From Hericium rajendrae (taxonomy: Eukaryota; Basidiomycota; Agaricomycetes; Russulales; Hericiaceae): a DNA stretch of 64,000 nucleotides. Where the stretch lies: NCBI GenBank assembly GCA_033439255.1, contig CM065881.1:868001-932000 (forward strand). The letters are read 5' to 3'. Numbering within the stretch: the stretch's first letter is position 1; each line of letters opens with the position of its first letter. The notes under the pieces were generated by a model. That model had not been told where the DNA came from, did no database searches, and saw only the letters and a program-made list of their open reading frames with translations. Positions 1 through 9,801 of the stretch are shown piece after piece. A program made the translations under genes and the position numbers.

Positions 1-3000
1 TGAACGAGAAGCGTTTCAGGTGGATGAGCAGCACGGGCGGGAGACGCGACAGCGAGAGCTGTTTCGTAGCCCGGCGCAGGGTTTTGCACCGCGGACAGTT
101 CCTGAGATCGAGCCTGAGTTGTGCGAGATACAAAAAGATGGAGAGCGTACCATGCATCCGACTTCTCCATCACTTCTTCCTTGACGAATGCATCGAGACA
201 GTGCTGGATCGTAAGCCTGCTGTGCTTATGGCTGGGTATAGGGAGCGACAGGTACATGAACGTATTATAAGTCGTAGACGTCTACATCCACATCTCAGCA
301 ATCGAGCGCAATGACATCAAAGAAGTCGGAACGCACATTATGGCAGGTCATGCACTCCATCTTATTACGGAACTGCCCTTGGAAGAAGTCGACGACGAGG
401 CTGTCGTTGCGCATCCGATAGATCTTCCATTCCTGTTCACTTGCGAGCTGCGTCGGCATCTTCTCAAGCTCGGCCTCCCGCTCCGGCGTTGCCTCGTAGT
501 TAGGCTTGTTCAGCACGCGGTTGAGATCCTCGTGAAGGCCATCCAGTAGGAAACTGAGGAACTCTTGCGAATCGTGCTGCTCCGTCCCGCCGAACTGACC
601 TGCATACGTGCACAACGAGCGCTGAGGAAAGGCTCTTCAGTCAAAAAGCCAAGGGAGATGCTGAAAGTCGACATACCCGGAATGGATATGGCGATATATA
701 GGGCATCTCACCATGCCACATCTCGTGCAAGATACTGGCGAATGCATGGGCGAGATTCCCCTTCGTCCCTAATGGATTGACCATATTGACAGCACTCTTC
801 CAGCGACCATCTACGGCCCGGCAAAATCAGTGCGCTGTTCACATTTTGACATGGCAAGACACTTACCAGTGAAAAACCGCGCGAAAGGCACCGTCGCGCT
901 CAAGCACTGGATCGTCGAGTTCATATAACACGTGTTCCCAAGATTCTTGAGCCCGGAAGTGCCGATCTGCACATCGGACCAATAGGTCACAGGGTAGTCA
1001 GACTGGATAGTCGGGGGTGCGGGACCCGCCTGTGGGACAGAGAACGAGTGCCCATGCTGCGGCAGCCGCGGCCGACTATCCTTCCGTTCCTGGCTCGAGG
1101 ACACCGCGGCCGGTGGTGGGCGCAGGATATGCTGGGAGGACAGCTCGGGGTAGTCGATGGCCGGGCGGGGGCTGTATCCGGAGAGCGCCTCTTGCGATTG
1201 GTCGATGTAGGTGCTTCGCCGTCGGGACATCGCTGAGGGATTGAGGGAGGCTTGGGGAGGTGAGGTGAGGCCGTAGTTGCCGGCGGAGCCGTTGAACGAA
1301 GAGCCGGAGAGCGTCGGGGATATAGTACGGCTGAATTGAGGGTATTGGATCGATGGGCCGCCAACCATCGACTGGGGTATTGTCGGCGATGAGATCTTTC
1401 GCCTGGCATTCAGGATATGCACAGAGACTAGAGAAGGTTACTACGTACATTTTCGGAGATGGTCCGGGAGAAGGGTGGGATGCTGATGCTTGATGAAGAC
1501 GGCGGTCGAGACATTGTTGGCTTCCGCACCAGACGCCGAGGGGCGTCGTTCGATGGTGGTGGCACGCCGTTCGTTTCAGGAGGCAGTCTGACGCAACACG
1601 GGGTTATGTTATAAAGATGGACATCTACTAGATAAATAACCAACCTTGATGACCCGGGGACCCCCTGGTCGAGGGAGTGACGAACATGATCTTCTGGTAT
1701 CATCGGAGGAGCCCTCGCTTCGCCCAGATTCTCGGTGCCAGCACGACCGCGACTAACCACAGGACGCGATCCAACTGGGTGTGGCGGCCTGTAGTTCCCA
1801 TTGACGGGTGCAGTAGGGGCGCTGGGAAGGGACAAGCTAGGCGGAGAAGGTGAATCCAGAATCGGCGACGCGTGATCCACGCCCGCGAGCTGGGCATCTC
1901 TGAATTCGTGCTTCCATGCGCGCAAGCCACCGACGAGTAGCGCTGGCGGATGCTTCAGGAACTTCCTGTACGCCGTCTCGTAGATTGTGCGGACGAGCGT
2001 TGAAAGCGCCGAATCGCGAGGGCCGAGCGTCTCTGACGCGTCATCGTAGATCGCCACCAAGTCGAACTTGTCGCGGTTGCAGAAGAGGACCCACTCGTGG
2101 CGCGGCGCAATAGTCAGAGAATCCTCGATCGTCTGACCGTTTACACTGAGTAGCGATGTGAGTCCAAGCTCTGATATCTAAAAGCCATGACCTACTTGTC
2201 CCGCATCAGCACCGACGGCTCGATACAAACAACCGCGTCGGCTTGGATATGTTCGCGGTCAAAGGCTTCGCGCGTTCGGACATCCAGCAACAGGACCTTG
2301 TGCTCGTTCTTGTACATGTGGTCGTGCAGCTGCCGTGCATCCAGACTACCCTTGGGCATATCCAACGGTGCTTTCTCCGGAATCGCAGCCTGAGGAATGA
2401 GCGGCGACCGCGAGGGCTTGTGCGGCATGCCGAACGGCTTTGACGGGACAGTCGGCGAGAGCGGCGCCCGCGAGGGCGAGGGCGACGCTGGCCGACTGGC
2501 AAAGTGATCGACGACAGGCGTGATGGGTGTGCTTGACGGACGCGGGCCGGGGTCCACAGGCAAGACTGGAAAAATCTTGGCTGCAACAGTTGGAGACGAC
2601 CGCTCACTGGTGGTGTCGCGGTGCGACCGTTTGCTCGAGGTACTCACGCCAGTGGGGACAGCACTGAGCTCCCGGCTGTCGATCTCCTCCAGCTCGTCGA
2701 TCGATGGGAACGTCTGTGAGAACTCGGACAAATTGAAGTAGGACGCGCGAGGAGAGGAAGATGTGGACGATGAGGGCGAAGGCGGGCTAAGTGTCGAAGG
2801 AGAGACGAATGTGTGAACAGTAGGAGGGGCGGAGGAGGGCGGCGGTGCCATGGACAACATGGATGATGCGGATACGCTGGGTGTCAAAGTGGGTGATGAC
2901 AGGCCAATACTCTGAAGAGAGTTTCGATGCGGCCGAGAGATGTCGGACGTGGCGGAGGCGCTCGGTATGATGCTGGAAGGTGGTATCGTTGGGATCTCCC

Positions 3001-3710
3001 GTGAGATGCGCTTCGTCGTCGCAACGGACAGTCCTGCATCCTGGAGTGATCGCATTCGGTCTGCTATGCTTCCTCCCGATTTCTGCGCATCCGCTTCCTT
3101 TGCATTGCCGTTGAGTCTGTAACGAGTTAAGGAGGAGCGTGAGTCAGAGGAAGAAAACACGCACTGCGCTGCCGTCTTCTCGAACTGTAACAGTCGATTC
3201 TCTATCGCCCGGGCCTTGTCTGCCAGATTGCTTCCCTCATGCTGTGGTCTCTCGTGAGCAGTAGAACATGTGTAATGATTGATGTCACTTGCCTGCTGAA
3301 AGTCAGTGAACTCCTTCCACAGCATGCCCTTCTTCCCAGGGAGATTCTCCGCCTTGAACTCGGCCGAATCCATGAAAATCTGCGTGAGACTGGCCGCCTT
3401 GGTCAAAGCGCTCAGAGCACCCTTAAGATCGCCCGCCGTCTCGCATGATAATGCGAGCTGAATCTGACCCTTCGCAGAGCGTATGAGCGACACCGGTGAG
3501 ACGCCCTTGCTCAATCTCTGAGTATGTCCGACGGCCTTCTCCTTGATCTCGGCCACAGACATATCGTCGAACGACCTCGTTGATCCGTTTTGCACCGCTG
3601 ATCACTGGTTAATCGCCGTCCAGACGCCGTAGGGAAGGAAACTCACTGGAGAAGGACGGACCAAAGCCAGCGGCGGAGGACGAGGCTGGCAGAACGGAGA
3701 CACTGGGCAT
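1..3710 (-). CDS. Ubiquitin carboxyl-terminal hydrolase, Doa4/USP8-like (partial, C-terminus off window)
   Basis: This deubiquitinase should remove ubiquitin from cargo, probably at endosomes as Doa4 and USP8 do. The start is the ATG at 3708-3710, joined by a short intron to the long exon below 3604. The N-terminal helical region (about 3595-3100) resembles the USP8/Doa4 N-terminus. A serine/proline-rich linker follows, then a rhodanese-like domain (VLLLDVRTREAFDREH near 2270, continuing to LLVGGLRAWKHEF near 1920). The USP fold follows, with the Cys box GLKNLGNTCYMNS near 920 and GTEQHDSQEFLSFLLDGL near 560. The zinc-binding CxxC pairs are CMTC near 345 and CPRC near 80, and LLIHLKRFSF is at the left edge. 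Intron 282-336 (55 nt) separates the TSTTYNTFMYLSLPIP segment from the first CxxC. The final His/Asp boxes lie outside the window. The family call is firm; the exact orthologue is inferred from the rhodanese-USP order. Confidence 0.9.
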
Positions 3711-4622
3711 AGTGCCGACGACCAGCCTTGGATATATGGATTAACACAACAGAATAAGAATACGACGAATGTTATGGATTTAGGGCAATAGTCATGCGGT
3801 GTGGTAGCGGGTAAGCTGCGACTGTCGACTGTGGCGCGCGGATTGTGTACATCTATTAGTCCGACCGTCACTAACCGTCACTACTCCTCATGCAGAGGTC
3901 CAGTATAACCACCCGAATGACCCCGAGGCGATGGAGGGTACCCAAATCATGTTCTGTTCGTAGCTTCCGGCTTAGTCTTCTTGTTCATCCCACAGAAAAC
4001 CACGCCCTATCTGAGCAGCATTGACACACATAGCTTCAGTGGCACGACTGCATCAGACTACCCGCTAATACATGCTAGCAATCTCAGACAAGGCGGGGGA
4101 TGATTCACGGCCAAATCATATGATCGAGCAGTCGAACGACAACAGTGGTCTTGAACTCGGCTGAAGTGCCCATGGTATATGGCAAGTGCGTTTTTTTATA
4201 CTGTCGCAGACGAAGATCCTGAATGTCTCGTATCAAGGCCGTTTCCTTCGCATTTGAAAGCCATCGTCAGTAATCGAGTCGTGGATAGTCACACCGTAGC
4301 ATCTCGCTCGCGGAAATGTTGATGAGGCATCGGAGATGAGTTAGGTATGAAGACATTGGCTAATGATGCGGCCAATCCGTCTACTAATCAGGTATGGCCG
4401 TCACTTGAGAAGAATTACACAACGCAGCGCATGCATAATAATAAAGTGGTTCAGAATTTGGCAGGAGTGCACTTCCGCCAAATGAACGGTTTTCGTCATG
4501 CTATACAATGTACATAACGTCAACCAGCTTGGACTACGCAACACTATGCTACTGGCCAGAGACAGTTCAACCATCCGTTCACCCGACGAGCACAAGATTA
4601 CTTTCCGTTCCCGCTTGCGACG
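3711..4622. other. Intergenic region, no gene seen
   Basis: This is the upstream region of the deubiquitinase gene. Only short unsupported reading frames are present and no repeat was recognised before the MITE at 4631. Confidence 0.5.
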
Positions 4623-4630
4623 ATCCAAGG

Positions 4631-4670
4631 TAGTGTTGCTGCGAGGCGGAGTGAGGCAGAACGAAGTGAG
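4631..4670 (+). repeat. Left terminal inverted repeat of the hAT MITE
   Basis: This 40 bp repeat is the exact reverse complement of 5052-5091. It contains GAGGCGGAGTGAGGCAG, a G-rich motif partly repeated just inside. Confidence 0.9.
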
Positions 4671-5051
4671 GCAAAATGCGAGGCGAACTCGCTCCACTGA
4701 AAACGATGCCGGACATCACTCCGAACAGACCTCGCCCAGGTCTGAACCAAAAGTGAGGTCACGTTACGATCAAAGCGAGCGCATGTGATCGTGTAGTATA
4801 ACACTGGCGCGTCTGAGGCGTGTCGCAAACACTCACATTCAGTTCTCTTCATGCATAACATCAATTATGACAATGTTGCCTTTGATAGATATGTCTTGCA
4901 GATCATATCGCGTTCAAGGACCACTCCACATAACTAACTCACGTGAAATACACGTGACATCGTTTGTGGACTCGCTCGCTAATTTCGGATAAAGGACCGG
5001 ATTGTTCGAACGGAGTCGCCTCACTCCAGTCAAAGCGGTATGCGTGGGAAT

Positions 5052-5091
5052 CTCACTTCGTTCTGCCTCACTCCGCCTCGCAGCAACACTA
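5052..5091 (-). repeat. Right terminal inverted repeat of the hAT MITE
   Basis: It matches 4631-4670 in inverted orientation over all 40 bases, and the 8 bp target duplication follows immediately. Confidence 0.9.
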
Positions 5092-5212
5092 ATCCAAGGA
5101 ATCTTCAACACCAATTTGCGCATCAATTTTCGACAATTCTACATCCTCACATCGCGTCAAGGATCAATTATAGGTGCAACTAGATAATCGAGCGTCATCA
5201 GTCCTTATCGCC

Positions 5213-5270
5213 ATCCTTGTCCTCGTCCCCATCCCCATTCTCGTCCTCGTCCTCGTCCCCATCTCAACGT
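5213..5270. repeat. Simple repeat, (CCTCGT/CCCCAT)-like pyrimidine tract
   Basis: Imperfect short units such as cctcgt and ccccat recur here. The tract lies just beyond the stop codon of the minus-strand gene at 5323. The stretch 5092-5212 holds nothing else recognisable. Confidence 0.6.
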
Positions 5271-5322
5271 CGATATCCCTTGATCCTGTGCATCCCTGTC
5301 CTTAGTCGTCCTCATCGTTCCC

Positions 5323-6411
5323 TCACTCATGATCCTCTGCCTCTTCGCGTCCTTCATACTCTGCTCGCCAATCCTCCCCGTGTGCGCACATTTTCATCAG
5401 CCACCAGAGTGCCAGGTGGATTGTCCATGTTTTCATCTGCGCTTTGGTCGCAGGAATTTGCTCATATTCATGCGTCCAGTATATCGGTGGGGAAATCTCG
5501 GGTATCGGATCTTCGAACGAGCCTTTCTCACGTGGTTTCTTCGCATGGACCACGACTAGCTCCAAGTCGGTCAAAAGGAAGCCATATCGAGTCTTAGCCT
5601 CTTTCATGTAGTGCCACTCCTGAGACAAAACCTTCCTGAACTCAGTGCGTCGCGAGGACCGTTGGTCGTCTGGTTTGATCGAGTGCCAAGCACCTCTAAA
5701 CTTCCATGAACACTTCAAGTCCCCGGGACAGCGATTTTGCTTCTTTATACCTTTGACCATCGCATAATCTGGTAGAAAATGGTTGTAGAGTATTCCTGTA
5801 GCCCCTACATCCAGATACATCTCCTGGTCGGCTGGAGGGTCATCGGCATCGCTGCTGCTGTGAGCGCTGCTTTGTGTCCCGGTTTTGTCGGGCTCATTCG
5901 ACCCTTGCTCTTCGTCGCTAACATTTGCTCGTGCTTCCCTGGCTTCAGCCTGTGTTTTGAACATGCCATTCATCATTGCCACTAGCGTCGCATTGTAGTA
6001 AGTCCCAATGTGGTGTTCGCTTACGAGCTCTAATTGTGAGAGTGTAGGGAATTGCTGCGACCACATGGTGTCGGTCTGAAGCTCTTGCCACATCTCGTCT
6101 GTGAGTACGTCGCAAGGCCTTTCTCTCCAAGAGTCTGCTATCGTTTCCGGCAGTAGGGCCCGGGGATACTTCTTACTCGTTGTGTTCTTTCCCTCAGGTT
6201 TGAAGTCGTGAACCTCAGAATTGCGTGCAAATGCAACCATCTCGTTTATTGCGTTCGGTGCCAGTGCTTCTCTTTCTCTTGACGGTTTCGGCATGTAGCG
6301 GCCAATCCATCCGCACTGAGCAAGACATTCTATAGCAGTTCCGCGCCGTATATCGATGTCCTGGTTTCCGACGACGACTTCGTCTTGGTTGGGAATGTAC
6401 TTGACCCACAT
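5323..6411 (-). CDS. Orphan basidiomycete protein, 362 aa, unknown function
   Basis: One uninterrupted frame runs from an ATG at 6409-6411. I recognise no catalytic domain. The N-terminal third is hydrophilic. The middle holds an acidic, low-complexity linker (SDEEQGSNEPDKTGTQSS near residue 170). The C-terminal third has a folded-looking segment with RYGFLLTDLELVVV followed by PPIYWTHEYEQIP and ALWWLMKM. That order of a YGFLLTD-like strand and a late aromatic helix recalls uncharacterised proteins common in Agaricomycetes. There is no signal peptide or clear membrane span. An additional short 5' exon cannot be excluded. The frame is credible because of its length and non-repetitive sequence; the function is unknown. 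Confidence 0.65.
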   Translation of the reverse strand: MWVKYIPNQDEVVVGNQDIDIRRGTAIECLAQCGWIGRYMPKPSREREALAPNAINEMVAFARNSEVHDFKPEGKNTTSKKYPRALLPETIADSWRERPCDVLTDEMWQELQTDTMWSQQFPTLSQLELVSEHHIGTYYNATLVAMMNGMFKTQAEAREARANVSDEEQGSNEPDKTGTQSSAHSSSDADDPPADQEMYLDVGATGILYNHFLPDYAMVKGIKKQNRCPGDLKCSWKFRGAWHSIKPDDQRSSRRTEFRKVLSQEWHYMKEAKTRYGFLLTDLELVVVHAKKPREKGSFEDPIPEISPPIYWTHEYEQIPATKAQMKTWTIHLALWWLMKMCAHGEDWRAEYEGREEAEDHE

Positions 6412-8144
6412 TCTGGTTATGCTGTGAATTAAAACATTTTTAGCAAGTGAAAGTTTGCAAGTTATAATCCCTTCAACTGACCAGATCGGTGTGCGTGATA
6501 GAAGGAAATATCTCTAGCGTTGTGTCTTTTCGTCGAATTCAACGATAGCAGCTACCTAAATAGATTTCTGGACACTCTTGGAAACCGTGTGCTCAGTATT
6601 ATTTGTTGGGATCTGACAGGGAGGAAAGCCTTGTCTCCGATTATCGTCGTAGAACCCTGTTGTTCGTGTCCAGTGAACACAGGCAATCAGCTGCTGTCCG
6701 GAAGACTTTCCTCCACCGCACTGTTATCACCGGACAGCAGGCATCACAGTACGAAACTTCCGAAGAAAGGGATAAGGTATCTTGATCCGCTCGTCATGGT
6801 CTCTGTCAGTATCAAATTTTCGGTCCACAACTTTCTGCCCTCACTATTGTTCTCAACTTCAAGGATTGTGCACTGATGGATTATGAAGTACTGATTATTC
6901 GCGACGGACAACAAGGGGGACTTAATTCATAGGTGTACAGAGCTAGCGATATAACTGAGTTTGAAATTACATGATATAATCATGTACAAACAAAACAAGA
7001 AAATTACAAACTTCGCGCCCTCACTGCTCGACGACGGCTGCTCGAAAAAATACCAAACTCTACCAGTGAATCAGAGACATCAGCACCAACGGCGCCGAGC
7101 TTTTTTCGTGTCGAAATAGTGAAAACTCATTCTGAAAATCAAGAAACATCGCCAATTGTGCAGAGGGTACTTAATTCGTGCCTACGATGAATGACGGGTG
7201 TTCACCAACCTTCAATCTTTCTTTTTAAGGTCCTTAGACATAACCAGGTGCAGAGAGCAGGAAAATTTATATCATTGTAGCTGAGATACTTGGTCCAGGC
7301 AAGCATCTGTCGGAGCATGTCTGCTTCTCAAGATGCAGCTCCCCGAAGGCTTAATACAAGGGGAACTTCCCGAATTGTAGTCTAGATACACTTCACGCAT
7401 AGCTACAGTAGTTCATAAAAAGGTTCAAGCATGTGCAAGCGTTCACGATGCGTGGAGCTCAAGATATCTCTCGCATGGCAAAGCAGCGACAAATGCTACT
7501 TTGCTCCTTACAGGGCGCCGAAGGCGCCCCGAAAAAATGGTATACTTTCATAAATATCCCCACTGCACTTGATTTATAAGTTTCGGGGAAGTACAAGGAG
7601 AGAAAGGCCGTGAAATGTCTAACATGTTGCTCCCCTCCTCCTCTCCTCCTTCCTTTTTCGATTTAATTTATTTAATATTGATTTAATATTCGGCCCATGT
7701 ACACCTATAATATGAGTGCCCAACAAGGACCCATTAGCCTGAATACATCAACCGCGTTCACAATAGTAACAATGACGACACTGTGGCGGCTGCAAGGGCT
7801 GTACGGTTACTGTTGACATTGAAATCACAGATCAATTCATCCCTTCTACTACTGTTATGTAGCGTTGACAATCACGACTCTTGAGGAATCTCAGCGATCT
7901 TCTTGATAATAATATCAACACTAATTCAGCTTCACGGCTGCCGGTCCATTGAACAATGGACCCTTACTTTCAACTTACTGTTTCGTGCGATTTGTTTTTG
8001 GATGTTCAGTTTTTTGGACTTGGGTAATAGATTATAGGACAAAAGCACATGTGCGCTCAGTTACGTGATGTAAGGAAGACAACGGTCATCATACAGTACA
8101 TCATGGAGGGTGTTGACCATGTGCCCGTGCCTGCTTCTGCTTGA
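6412..8144. other. Long AT-rich intergenic region
   Basis: This 1.7 kb gap between divergent genes is clearly more AT-rich than its neighbours and has no convincing frame. It holds a small perfect hairpin at 7513-7529 (GGGCGCC, loop GAA, GGCGCCC) and a second weak hairpin at 6692-6741. It may contain decayed transposon sequence, but no ends could be defined. Confidence 0.5.
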
Positions 8145-8151
8145 TATAAAA
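8145..8151 (+). promoter_or_regulatory. TATA box of the kinase-like gene
   Basis: TATAAAA lies 57 bp upstream of the ATG at 8208 and is followed by a pyrimidine-rich stretch typical of fungal transcription starts. Confidence 0.6.
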
Positions 8152-8207
8152 GCCATCTTGAACCTTCCCGTTCATCCATCCTACAGCGATATACATCTTA
8201 TCCAGCC

Positions 8208-9222
8208 ATGTCTCAAGACCTGAATACGTCCTTGTATCCTTACAGCAAACCCATATCGGAGCTCCTAAATGACTTCCTCAAAGACAGAGGCCCCTTCCCT
8301 TTTGCATCGTCGCAAAAGGGCCCTCTAGTAAACCCTTTCTCGTCAGAGAATAACCCTTCCCCTTCCCATACTCCCCGTATCTCAGCTGCATTGCTTGATA
8401 AGAGCAAACGGGTCCCCAAGCTTGATTTCGATCCTGCTAGGCTTGTGGTGTTGAAACGGGTCCCCATCTACAAATCGGACGATGCCGTCATATTCCTTGT
8501 AGCATGGGACGGACAACCTTGTGTTCTGAAAGTGGTGGGTTTTACAGTTTTCATGATTCTTTATGTGCTTATCGAGTTATTAGAATCATCTTACATTCGA
8601 TGACATGGAACGAGCGGAAATAATGCGCAAGGCCCGCGAGACGCATAAAGAGAACCCCAAGGAGTTGAGGAGAGTCTTGTTTAGTGTCGGCCCGCCGGAT
8701 CGTTTTGCGCAGGAACTGGTAGTGTATAACCGCCTTCTGCAAGGTGGTGTTTGCCAGACCGGTGGGCCGGTTCCACAACCGCTCGGGTGGTTTGAAATAC
8801 CGGACTATAACGATCCATTTTGGCCTCGTGAGGAACCGTCCGACAACTCTTCGTCGCCCAACGCTCCTTCATCGATTGACATCCCTACAACTTCAGAAGA
8901 AATGACGCCTTACGATTCATGGCTGGAGGACTTCAAATACGAGATGCGCCCACCTCGTGCTCTTCTGCTCGAGTATATCCCAAATGCTCGGACGCTGTCA
9001 CCGCGTGAGATGACCGCCGAACAGGTCCGAACGCTATTCGAGGGCCTCCAGAAGATCCACAGCGTGCAGGTGACGCATGGAGATATCGCACGTCGGAACA
9101 TCCTCCTGGAGGGGTCTCGTGTCGTATTTGTTGATTTCGAAAGCAGTGTCATTATTGACAAAGGTCGGCCAAAGCCTTACGCATGGGAGATACACAGGCT
9201 TTTTGATATGCTCATGGCTTGA
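8208..9222 (+). CDS. Protein-kinase-fold protein (atypical, HGD..N / DFE), 321 aa
   Basis: The coding sequence is 8208-8534 joined to 8584-9222. The 49 nt intron leaves LKV|NHLTFDD in frame. The N-terminal 75 residues are polar. A beta strand with a candidate ATP-binding lysine (AWDGQPCVLKV) follows. The C-lobe has the catalytic loop HGDIARRNILL (near residue 285) and a metal-binding site written VDFES, so DFE replaces the usual DFG. The loop layout and the small C-lobe ending a few dozen residues later resemble lipopolysaccharide-kinase/Bud32/choline-kinase-like folds more than classical Ser/Thr kinases. Such short kinase-like proteins are common in Agaricomycetes. The substrate is unknown and could be a small molecule or a protein. 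The Asp and Asn of the catalytic loop are present, so activity is plausible. Confidence 0.8.
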
Positions 9223-9801
9223 ATTGCCCATGGGTTTCAACTAGAAGGGATGAAGTAATGTGGAGTTATGAGGGAAAACATGTTGGATTCGGGTGTAGTG
9301 CCTTGAAATTTGGGCTTTAGCTAGTTTCGTCTGCAATTTTGAATATCATCCTACAGTTGCTTATCTGCATTGTGTGATGAGTTTGAGAGGCTTAACATAC
9401 AGCTTACCTGCTGTCGGTCTCAAGGCAGGACACTCTTCTGAAAAAAATTCCATGCTTTTGCAGATTCAGTCGTAAAGATAAAGACGACTAGAGACGTGGC
9501 GAAAGGCAACTTGACATTTCTCTTGAAAAAGTTCTAACAGGAGTACACGTGATCGCGCCGCGTCCGGCGCGTTGTTGTCGCTGTGTTCCGTTTCGCCGTG
9601 CCATTTCGCTAAATCGACTTTCTGCTACTTCATAGTCTTCAAACATCTACTGTTGTCGTGACGGTCGTCAAAGTGAATGAGCTACTCGTTCTTGCTCTGG
9701 TACGTTTCCTAAATCTCCCTGAGGTGAGTCTGACATCGTCTTCGCTTCGCCGTTTCGGAACTCCGCGTGTTACTTACATCTGTTCAAAACTTCCAGACTG
9801 A
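9223..9801. other. Intergenic region between two plus-strand genes
   Basis: It holds the 3' flank of the kinase-like gene and the promoter region of the coiled-coil gene. No gene or repeat was recognised. Confidence 0.5.

Larger units (their letters stand above)
4631..5091. mobile_element. Non-autonomous hAT-type MITE, 461 bp
   Basis: The two ends are perfect 40 bp inverted repeats (4631-4670 and 5052-5091) that begin TAGTGTTGCTGCGAGG. The element is flanked by an identical 8 bp direct repeat, atccaagg, at 4623-4630 and 5092-5099. An 8 bp target duplication and a TAG-start terminus are hallmarks of the hAT superfamily. There is no transposase frame inside, so it would depend on a transposase made elsewhere. 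The perfect ends and duplication suggest a fairly recent insertion. Confidence 0.88.

Noticed and set aside
7513-7529. Perfect 7 bp GC hairpin followed by an A run, resembling a bacterial terminator
   Set aside because: The genome is eukaryotic and no gene ends here; it is probably incidental.
6929-7709. 11 bp inverted repeat (ataggtgtaca) flanking a 780 bp AT-rich stretch
   Set aside because: No target duplication, no extension of the repeat, and a match this short is expected by chance in a window this size.
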